Of a DNA stretch of 64,000 bases, positions 24,666-31,818 are shown one piece after another (positions within the stretch are counted from its first letter, which is position 1; each line of letters opens with the position of its first letter). The position numbers were made by a program, and so were the translations under genes. Under the pieces are notes generated by a model, which was not told the DNA's origin, made no database searches, and saw only the letters and a program-made list of their open reading frames with translations. The stretch comes from CAJFUR01 sp904420575 (lineage in GTDB: Bacteria; Actinomycetota; Coriobacteriia; Coriobacteriales; Eggerthellaceae). The stretch lies in contig OZ221973.1 in NCBI GenBank assembly GCA_965119745.1, forward strand, positions 1,178,001-1,242,000. Reading direction: 5' to 3'.

Positions 24666-25994
24666 TCACTTTGCCTGCGCGCGCGGGTTCTTCTCGTGTC
24701 CGCTGTCGTCCACCCACACGAGCGCGCGCATCGTCCTGAACGTGACGAACACGAAGGCAGCGCCCAGCAGCACGGCGACGAACGCGCCCAGGAACGCTGG
24801 CGTGTAGCTGCCGGTCACGTCGTAGGAAAGCCCCACGAGCACGGCCGCGAACGACCCGAAGATGCCGGCGCCCATGCGTGTCCACGAGAATATCTGGGTG
24901 TAGTCGCGGCTGCCGAACACCTTGCGCACCAGAAGCGGCAGCGACACGTTGGTGAACGAGTCCTGCACGCCGAACAGGAACGTGAAAACCAGCAGCAACG
25001 TGGGATCGCGCAGCGCCAGAAGCCCCGCCACGCCCACGCACACCATGACGAACTCCGTCGTCACGCCCGCCCATACGCCGAAGTGGTCGTTCACCCACCC
25101 CATGATCAGCTTTTCGCAGAAGCTGCCGAATGCCAGTGCCGACACCAGATATGCCCCGAACTCCGCGCTCAGCCCGAGCGAGTTGGCGTATCCCGGCAGA
25201 TGCGAATCGAAGCCCGACCCGATCATGGCCGCGATGCCGGCGAACAGGAACAGCATGACGAACGGCACCGAGCGCAGCGCCCGCGCCAGCGGCACGCCCG
25301 GCTGGCCATGGAAGTCCAGGCCGGTGCGCTCCTGCAACTCGGCGTTCGCCTGGTCGTCCAGCCCATAGGCTTCCGCATCCCATTGTGCGGGCTCGTCCCG
25401 GAACACGAAGATGGTCCACGGCAGCGCGAACACCACCACGATGAGCGCCTCCACGAAGTAGGCGTTGCGCCAGCCGAACTGGCTGATGCAACCTTGCAGA
25501 AACGGCGAAAGCACCACGATGGCCAGGGCCGACACGGCGGTGGCAATGCCCATGGCCACGCCGGTGCGCTTGTGGAACCAGTTGCCGATCATCGAGACGA
25601 GCGGGATGGTGAAAACGCAGCAGCCAAACGTGCCGAACACGATGCCCGAGCATATCCACATCCATGGCGCGGTGTAGAATCCCATGGCGCCGGCGGCCAG
25701 CGCGACGGCCAAGGTGCTGACGGTCATGACTTTGCGCGTGTCGTACTTCGCCAGGATGCGGCCAGCCACGGGCAGCGCGGGGATCATGGACAGCCAGTAC
25801 GCCGTGTTGAACACCGATATCTCCGAGCGCCCGCATCCCAGCTCGTCGCAGATGGGCACGATGAAGTTTCCCTGGCATCCCATGATGGGCGCCAGCGTGG
25901 CCGCCTGCAAGAAGCAGCAGCCGATCAAGATGATCCATGCCTTGTGCAGCTTGAAGCTGCCGATAGTCACATACGAACCCTGATTCGTGAGCAT
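24666..25994 (-). CDS. MFS transporter 4
   Basis: 442 residues, about 12 hydrophobic segments, major facilitator superfamily. The two halves are separated by a charged loop around residues 200-225. It lies on the opposite strand, between modules B and C, and faces away from module C. The start at 25994 has AGAGGGGA upstream. It probably moves a substrate or product of one of the molybdoenzymes. It has no homopolymer tract, unlike transporters 2 and 3. Confidence 0.85.
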   Translation of the reverse strand: MLTNQGSYVTIGSFKLHKAWIILIGCCFLQAATLAPIMGCQGNFIVPICDELGCGRSEISVFNTAYWLSMIPALPVAGRILAKYDTRKVMTVSTLAVALAAGAMGFYTAPWMWICSGIVFGTFGCCVFTIPLVSMIGNWFHKRTGVAMGIATAVSALAIVVLSPFLQGCISQFGWRNAYFVEALIVVVFALPWTIFVFRDEPAQWDAEAYGLDDQANAELQERTGLDFHGQPGVPLARALRSVPFVMLFLFAGIAAMIGSGFDSHLPGYANSLGLSAEFGAYLVSALAFGSFCEKLIMGWVNDHFGVWAGVTTEFVMVCVGVAGLLALRDPTLLLVFTFLFGVQDSFTNVSLPLLVRKVFGSRDYTQIFSWTRMGAGIFGSFAAVLVGLSYDVTGSYTPAFLGAFVAVLLGAAFVFVTFRTMRALVWVDDSGHEKNPRAQAK

Positions 25995-26596
25995 AGTTTC
26001 CCCTCTAACCTTCAGCCCTCGTCCTGAGGTCTCATGAAACAAGCGAGGTTGTGGGTGAAAGACAGCATACGGGTACGCCAAGACGACCTAGCTGAGACTT
26101 GGGAAAAACCAAGCCGTACGTGGCCGATGCCCGTCCTGCCCCGGCGAGCGGAGCCGATGCAACACGGCCGTCTTCGGATCGTCCTCTGTCGGCCGAGCGG
26201 TGTCGACGGAGGACACATGGTTGTGGATGGGGAGAATATAACAGGTTTGGAAAGGGGCCGTCCGGCAGAACCGCCCCCTTTTCCCAAACCGGAAATCCAC
26301 TATTCCAAATATGCGGGAAACCCATTCTTTTCCAGCGGGTTTCGCTGTCATGACCGGCATAAACGGCTTCACGACTTGAAGGGGGCCGGCATCGGGCGCG
26401 CCCCTTATGATGAAGGGGCCGTACTACCTGCATGCAGGTGTCATGGAAGAGGCGTCCGGCATCCTACCCCCAGACGGCATGCCGGACGCCGAACGAGAGA
26501 AGGGGTGCCCGCACGATAAGGCGGGCGACCACCTCAAGAAGAAAAGCGGCCATCCTGGACGGTGGCCGTCCGTCCCACAAAGACAGGAGATGCGTC
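25995..26596. other. divergent intergenic region with four symmetric elements
   Basis: 602 bp between MFS 4 and MCFRPA copy 3. No gene is seen. It holds a long imperfect inverted repeat at 26244-26290 (GGTTTGG...CCAAACC), a 7-bp stem GCCCCTT/AAGGGGC (26400-26419), a perfect 14-bp palindrome ACCTGCATGCAGGT (26426-26439) and a 6-bp stem GCCCGC/GCGGGC (26507-26526). These are candidates for operators of the divergent genes or for a structured leader of module C. No LysR gene is adjacent on this side. Confidence 0.55.
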
Positions 26597-26872
26597 ATGT
26601 GTTTCAGACCAGCTGATGCCGACACGGCGGGACCGCGTCCGTGCCCGCATTGCGGCAAGACGGTGTTTCCGGCCGACGGCATTCTTCCCAAGAAATGCCC
26701 GTTCTGCCGGGAAGAGCTTGCGGCAGGCGTGCCGTCGCCTGCCGCTCCCGGGGCTCCCGGCGCGCCGGCTCCCGGAGCCCCGGCGGCACCCAAGCCGCCT
26801 GCCGCGCCAGGTGCCCCGAAGCCGCCAGCCGCCCCGGCGCCGGCCGAGGTGACCACCCGCCCCGGCGAGTAA
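26597..26872 (+). CDS. MCFRPA-type zinc-ribbon protein, copy 3
   Basis: 91 residues. It begins MCFRPAD, with zinc ribbon C16-P-H-C19-G and C34-P-F-C37, then about 50 residues of Pro/Ala/Gly repeats (APGAPAPGAPAAPKPPAAPG). The sequence KTVFPADGILPKKCPFC closely matches copy 2. AGGAGA lies 6 nt before the ATG. It precedes the molybdoenzyme at 27096 by 223 nt, the same order as in module B, whereas in module A the small gene follows the enzyme. Function unknown. Confidence 0.85.
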   Translation: MCFRPADADTAGPRPCPHCGKTVFPADGILPKKCPFCREELAAGVPSPAAPGAPGAPAPGAPAAPKPPAAPGAPKPPAAPAPAEVTTRPGE

Positions 26873-27095
26873 GGCACCGCGGCCGGGTGCGGCAAGGCAT
26901 GCTGCCCGCCCGCCTCGGCAGGCGAGGCGTCGCGCCTTGCGGGACGGGCCGCGCACGTGCCGCCCGCCCCGGCGCTGGCGACGCCCACGATGCGCGGCAC
27001 GCACGCGCCGCCAGCTGTGGCAACGAAGAAGAGGGCTTCCCCGATGAGCCTTTCCAGGCGTGCCGGGGAAGGGACGAGAGAGAGGAGATGCCGCT

Positions 27096-29558
27096 ATGGC
27101 AGAAGAGTGGAAGACAGGGACCGAGGACGACTACTGGGTGCGATCGTGCGCCTGGTCGGCGCCGGGTTGCCACCCGGTCGGCTGCGGAGTCAAGCTGCAC
27201 GTGGTCGACGGCAAGCTCGTGGAGGTGAAGGGCGACGAGAACCATCCCATCACGCAGGGCCGCCTGTGCGTGCGGTGCCTCACCCTGCCCGAGTACGTGT
27301 ACAACCCGAAGCGCATCGTGTACCCCATGAAGCGCGCCTTCGAGGACCGCGGGCTGGACAAGTGGGAGCGCATCACGTGGGACGAGGCCATCGACACCAT
27401 CGTGGAGAAGACCCAGGAGATCCAGGCGAAGTACGGCAACGACAGCGTCATCGTGTTCGGCGGCACGGGTCGCGAGGTCTGCCTGTACGGCCCGGCCATT
27501 TCCTCCGCCGTGTTCCGCACGCCGTATTACCTGTACTGCATGAGCGGCCAGGCCTGCTACGGGCCGCGCAACATGACGGCTGCCAGCGTGTTCGGCAACA
27601 TCGGCTACCCGGAGATCGACTACGCCGCCTGGAGCCCCCTGCGCTACGACGACCCCGCTTTCACCCTTCCGGAGCTGGTGGTGGTGTGGGGCAAGGAGCC
27701 TTTGGCCTCTAACCCGGACGGCCTGTTCGGCCATGCGATCGTGGACATGATGAAGCGCGGCACCAAGCTGGCCGTCATCGACCCGCGCGTCACGTGGCTG
27801 GGCTCGCGCGCCGAGATGTGCCTGCAGGTGCGTCCTGGCACCGACGGCGCCCTGGCCATGGCGTGCTGCAACATCATCATCTCCGAAGAGCTGTACGACA
27901 AGGAGCTCGTGGAGCAGTGGGTCTACGGCTTCGACGAGTTCGCCGAGCGCATGAAGACCATGACGCCCGAACGCGCGGCGGAAATCTGCCAGATCGACGT
28001 CGAGGAGATCTACGCGTTCGCCCGCCTGTACGCCACGTCCAAGCCGGCATCCATTGCGTGGGGCCTCGCATTCGACCAGCAGTTCACCGGTACGCAGGCC
28101 GGCCAATGCGTCATGGACATGATCTTCATGTGCGGCAACATGGACGTGCCGGGCGGCAACACCTGCGGCGCCAGCCATCGCGGCTTTCTGGGCAAGTGGC
28201 GCGTGGACACGCAGTCGTGCCTCAAGCCCGGCGAGTTCGTGGGCCGCATCGGCAAGGACGAGTACCCGCTGTTCAACCACCGCATGTTCTCCGGCCAGCC
28301 GGACGCGTTCCTGGAGCATTTCGAAGCCGACGAGCCCACGAAGTTCCGCATGGCGTACTTCAGCAACTCCGACCCCATCGCCTGCAACGGCAACGAGTCC
28401 GAGCGCTGGTACCGGGTGTTCAAGGAGCGCTTCGAGTTCGGCGTGGCCACCGACCTGTTCATGAACCCCACCATCATGTGCTGCTGCGACATCTTCCTGC
28501 CCATCTCCACGTTCGCCGAGCACAACGGCCTGGTGCAGCCCTACTACGGCGGCAACATGCAGTACCAGGGCACCATCAACAAGGCCATCACCGTGGGCGA
28601 GGCCAAGTCCGACCTGGAGATATCGCTGCTTCTGGGCAAGCGGCTGAACCCCGAGGCGTGGCCGTGGGAAACCGCCGAGGACTTCTACGAGGAACACTGC
28701 TTCAACAGCCTGGGCAAGCACTTCGACGAGCTCAAGGAAGCCGTGTGCTACCAGATCCCCTACGAGTACAAGAAGTACGAGCGCGGCCTCATGCGGCCCG
28801 ACGGCTATCCCGGCTGGAACAGTTCCACGGCCATGGTGGAATTCCGCTCCACCTATGTGGAAGACTACGGCGAAGACCCGCTGCCGTACTTCAAGGAATG
28901 CCCGTACGCCCCGGTGGAGGACGCCCCGCTGCACGACGAGCGCTACCCGCTTTCGCTCACCACGGGCATGCGCAAGTACACGTCGTTCCACTCCGAGCAC
29001 CGGCAGGTGGCGTCCCTGCGCGAGATCGACCCGCTGCCTTGGGCGACCATCAACCCTGCCGATGCCCAGAAATACGGCATCGTCGACGGTGAGTGGATCA
29101 CCATCGAGAACATGTTCGGCAAGTGCAACATGAAGGTGGAAGTGCGCAACAACGTCAAGGAGGGCGTGGTGGTGGCGTCGCACGCTTGGTGGTTCCCCGA
29201 GCAGGAAGGCAGCGAGCCGCACCTGTACGGCCTGTGGGACTCCGACGTCAACAAGCTCATCCCGAACCGCCTGTGCTCGCCTTTGGGCTTCGGGTCCATC
29301 CACGACAACATGTGCTGCACCATCTATCCGTGCAAGGGGCAAGGTGATGGCATCGAGCCGCCCTCGCCGCGGCTGGAAAAGCCGGTCATGCCGGCGCACC
29401 TGCAGCTGGTGCGGGACGCCACGAACATGGACGACCCCACGAAGACGGTGGCCGGGGCGAAGTACTATGCGGAGTCTGCTGCTGCCGATGCCGGCGGGGA
29501 AACGCCTGCCGCCGCCGCAGGCGCCGCCGATGTCGCACTCGCAACGGACGAGAACTAA
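27096..29558 (+). CDS. molybdopterin oxidoreductase, catalytic subunit (module C)
   Basis: 820 residues, cytoplasmic. The Fe-S segment is C18-x6-C25-x4-C30-x27-C58, with all four cysteines. Cofactor segments are VWGKEPLASNPDGLFGH near 197 and DPRVTWLGSRAEMCLQVRPG near 229; C154 in QACYGPR is a possible Mo ligand. It is a close paralogue of the enzyme at 21674, with divergence mainly in the Ala-rich C-terminal tail and scattered positions. The ATG at 27096 follows AGAGGAG and is preferred over an upstream ATG at 27060. The ferredoxin gene follows after 13 nt. Confidence 0.9.
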   Translation: MAEEWKTGTEDDYWVRSCAWSAPGCHPVGCGVKLHVVDGKLVEVKGDENHPITQGRLCVRCLTLPEYVYNPKRIVYPMKRAFEDRGLDKWERITWDEAIDTIVEKTQEIQAKYGNDSVIVFGGTGREVCLYGPAISSAVFRTPYYLYCMSGQACYGPRNMTAASVFGNIGYPEIDYAAWSPLRYDDPAFTLPELVVVWGKEPLASNPDGLFGHAIVDMMKRGTKLAVIDPRVTWLGSRAEMCLQVRPGTDGALAMACCNIIISEELYDKELVEQWVYGFDEFAERMKTMTPERAAEICQIDVEEIYAFARLYATSKPASIAWGLAFDQQFTGTQAGQCVMDMIFMCGNMDVPGGNTCGASHRGFLGKWRVDTQSCLKPGEFVGRIGKDEYPLFNHRMFSGQPDAFLEHFEADEPTKFRMAYFSNSDPIACNGNESERWYRVFKERFEFGVATDLFMNPTIMCCCDIFLPISTFAEHNGLVQPYYGGNMQYQGTINKAITVGEAKSDLEISLLLGKRLNPEAWPWETAEDFYEEHCFNSLGKHFDELKEAVCYQIPYEYKKYERGLMRPDGYPGWNSSTAMVEFRSTYVEDYGEDPLPYFKECPYAPVEDAPLHDERYPLSLTTGMRKYTSFHSEHRQVASLREIDPLPWATINPADAQKYGIVDGEWITIENMFGKCNMKVEVRNNVKEGVVVASHAWWFPEQEGSEPHLYGLWDSDVNKLIPNRLCSPLGFGSIHDNMCCTIYPCKGQGDGIEPPSPRLEKPVMPAHLQLVRDATNMDDPTKTVAGAKYYAESAAADAGGETPAAAAGAADVALATDEN

Positions 29559-29571
29559 GGAGGGAGGGACC

Positions 29572-29916
29572 ATGTCGAACAACGCGCTTCTGTTCAACTA
29601 CGAATACTGCACGGGCTGCCACAGCTGCGAGATCGCCTGCCGCAACCACCTGGGCTTGGGCCTGGGGAAATGGGGCATCAAGGTGTGCGAGGTGGAGCCG
29701 TTCCGCACCGACGACGCCTCGCGCAACAACATGGAGTGGATCTATCAGCCCGTGCCCACGAAGCTCTGCGATCTGTGTGAGGACCTGGTGAAGGCAGGCG
29801 AGAAGCCCGCGTGCGCGCACCATTGCCTCTCGTTCTGCATCGAGTACGGCACGCCGGAAGAGATGTGCGCCCGTGCGAGCGAGCTGGGTTCGCGCGTGAG
29901 CGTGTTCTTGCCCTAG
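29572..29916 (+). CDS. small 4Fe-4S ferredoxin subunit (module C)
   Basis: 114 residues with C13-x2-C16-x2-C19-x3-C23 and C66-x2-C69-x11-C81-x3-C85, plus C89, ending VSVFLP. It is closest to the subunit at 24177, with a two-residue insertion around residue 50. AAGGAGGGAGG is a very strong ribosome binding site, suggesting high expression. It is the electron partner of the enzyme immediately upstream. Confidence 0.9.
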   Translation: MSNNALLFNYEYCTGCHSCEIACRNHLGLGLGKWGIKVCEVEPFRTDDASRNNMEWIYQPVPTKLCDLCEDLVKAGEKPACAHHCLSFCIEYGTPEEMCARASELGSRVSVFLP

Positions 29917-30063
29917 CGGAAACCGTGCAGGCGGCGGCGCGGCTCTGGGCAAGAACGCCCGCAACCGCGCCGCACGGCGCGAGGCTTAGAGGGAGGGTGC
30001 AGCTGCGGACGCTTGGCGTTCGGGGTCGCGCCCTCTTGTTCGTGCCATGCCTCGCCAGGCCCG

Positions 30064-30156
30064 CAACCTGCAGCACCTTGCGGCCTGCGGCATCTTGCAA
30101 CCCGTAACACCTTGCGGCCTGCGGCATCTTGCAACCCGCAACACCTTGCGGCCCGC
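30064..30156. repeat. 34-bp tandem repeat, about 2.5 copies
   Basis: CACCTTGCGGCCTGCGGCAT begins at 30074 and 30108, and a partial third copy begins at 30142; the period is exactly 34. It lies 20 bp before the zinc-ribbon gene at 30177. It is too short and spacer-free to be a CRISPR array. Confidence 0.7.
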
Positions 30157-30176
30157 TCGTTCGAAAGGGAGAGGAC

Positions 30177-30437
30177 ATGTGCTATTCCTGCAGTCCTGGA
30201 TGTGACAACTGCTTCGCCAAGCTTCTGGAGTGCCCGTCGTGCGGGCACATCGAAATGCTTGCACGCGATGCCTGCTCGCGGTGCGGGCATCCCCTCACGC
30301 AGGAGATGCGCGACGCGGCCGAGGCGGAATGGAGGGCGGGACGTCGGTTCTCGCAGCCCAAGAAAGGACGGAACCTGGTGGTCGAGCGTATGATTGCCGA
30401 AGGGAGGCTGCCGGCCCCGCCCGGGAGCGGCAGCTGA
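30177..30437 (+). CDS. small Cys-rich double zinc-ribbon protein
   Basis: 86 residues. It begins MCYSC and has C5, C9 and C12, then C19-P-S-C22-G-H and C33-S-R-C36-G-H, i.e. one clear zinc ribbon plus an N-terminal cysteine cluster. The second half is basic and ends in PAPPGSGS, a much shorter Pro tail than in the MCFRPA proteins. It resembles them in its Met-Cys start, zinc ribbon and position beside a molybdoenzyme, and may be a diverged member. GGGAGAGG precedes the ATG. It ends module C; the LysR gene converges from the other side. Confidence 0.75.
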   Translation: MCYSCSPGCDNCFAKLLECPSCGHIEMLARDACSRCGHPLTQEMRDAAEAEWRAGRRFSQPKKGRNLVVERMIAEGRLPAPPGSGS

Positions 30438-30563
30438 CCGCGCCTCGCTTTGCTTCAGGTTCCGAACAGGCTGGCCGCTTCCGGGAGCGGGCGCCGATGC
30501 GAGCCGGAGCGGACGCCGATGCGCGCGGCGTGGCCGGCAGCGCCGCGCGCGCAGGTCGGCCTG

Positions 30564-31487
30564 CTAGTCCTCCACCTCTGCGGCACGCACCAGCGGCTCC
30601 AGGAGCCCGAAGGCCTTTCCCTTCATGTTGGCCAGCACGATGCCCCGGCAAGGGATGGCGTCGCCGGCGAGGGGCACGGCGCACATGTCGTCGCGCGACG
30701 TGAATATCTCTTTGTTTATGTACGATTGCGGCAGGACGAACACGCTGTGCTTGTGCCCGCTGTAGTAGTATTGTGCCGCCGAACGCGCCGGCGACACGAA
30801 GATCTTCGGCGCGAAGCCCAGCACGTCGGGCAGTTCGGAAATGAGCGTGCTCATGGGGCTGGACGCGTCGCTCGAAAGCATGATGGACAGGTCCTTGAGC
30901 TGCAGGGGGTCTAGCGATTCCCGCCCCTCCAGCAAGAACCGCTTGCCCCATACGACCAGGGGCTCGTTCGATATCTGGACGGCCAGGATGCCCTGCTGCT
31001 CGTAATGGCTTTTGACGTGCTCCACATCGGCGCAGTGGTACTCGATCAGCAGGTGCATCTCGTCGTTTCGAAGCAGGGCGATCCGGTCCTTGAACTTCTC
31101 GTGCGCGAAGTCGATGCGCACGGTGCGCGACGCGCGTCGGATGCTGTTCACCAGCTCGTAGAAGGCCGTGCAGGCCTTGTCCGTGAAGGGAGGATCCTGC
31201 AGCGTGAGCTTCGAGAACGCGTCGTTCTTGATGAGCTGGCATTCGTCGACCAGCTGGTCGTAGTCGGAAAGGACCGACTGGATGCCGCTGAGGAAATGGG
31301 AACCTTCATCGGTCAGGTAGATGTGGTTGCCCTTCTTGTACGTGAGGTTGAAACCCAGGTCGCTCTCCAGCTGCTTGAGGTGCTTGCTCAGGTTCGACTG
31401 GCTGGTGAACAGCACGTCCGCCGCCTTCGAGATGTTGAGGTACTTGGCGAACACCACGAATTCGTTCAATTGCGTCAAAGTGACCAT
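30564..31487 (-). CDS. LysR-type regulator 2 (module C)
   Basis: 307 residues. N-terminal helix-turn-helix (LNEFVVFAKYLNISKAADVL and TSQSNLSKHLKQLESDLGFN), then a co-inducer domain with the EYHC motif (around 157-160) and an SSDASSP segment shared with LysR 1. The two regulators bracket modules B and C and are paralogues. The start at 31487 has AGGGGGA upstream. Its divergent neighbour is the glucose-6-phosphate isomerase gene, so its target is more likely module C than the gene behind it. Confidence 0.9.
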   Translation of the reverse strand: MVTLTQLNEFVVFAKYLNISKAADVLFTSQSNLSKHLKQLESDLGFNLTYKKGNHIYLTDEGSHFLSGIQSVLSDYDQLVDECQLIKNDAFSKLTLQDPPFTDKACTAFYELVNSIRRASRTVRIDFAHEKFKDRIALLRNDEMHLLIEYHCADVEHVKSHYEQQGILAVQISNEPLVVWGKRFLLEGRESLDPLQLKDLSIMLSSDASSPMSTLISELPDVLGFAPKIFVSPARSAAQYYYSGHKHSVFVLPQSYINKEIFTSRDDMCAVPLAGDAIPCRGIVLANMKGKAFGLLEPLVRAAEVED

Positions 31488-31818
31488 ATGTTTCCCCCTG
31501 TTGCTCTTTTCCAACACGTATGGTAGCACAACGCGACCTGCAGAGTGACGCGTGCCGTGCGGTGCTGCCCGTCCCCGCCCGTTCCCCGAGCAGCCGGGAG
31601 GCGTCGCGGTCGTTCGCGCGGGCGTTCCGTAGTCGTTCACAACTCCATCACAGGGCAAAGGAATAGGGGCGCTTCTGTCGGGCGTTTGCTAGAATGGGGA
31701 GAATTCCGCTTTGTCATGGTGGGAAACCTGCATGCGCGACCTGCTGAAGGGGCCGTCGCTTGGCGAACGCCGTGGAGAGGCGCAGGGTACCTGCGCACGC
31801 TGTCGAAAGAAGGACCGC
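31488..31818. other. divergent intergenic region before the PGI gene
   Basis: 331 bp between LysR 2 and the PGI-like gene. No gene is seen. It contains the extended -10 promoter listed next. Confidence 0.5.
31687..31695 (+). promoter_or_regulatory. candidate extended -10 promoter of the PGI gene
   Basis: TGCTAGAAT fits the extended -10 pattern (TGn plus TAGAAT at 31690-31695), so a poor -35 is acceptable. It predicts a leader of about 115 nt. Confidence 0.5.

Noticed and set aside
26604..29597. 997-residue open frame on the minus strand across module C
   Set aside because: Antisense shadow of the molybdoenzyme in GC-rich DNA; His/Arg/Ala-rich with no family motif. The same applies to 6660-8870, 21653-22897, 22946-24202, 19836-21224 and 33335-35767.
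30064..30156. Possible CRISPR array
   Set aside because: The units are directly abutting without spacers and number fewer than three.
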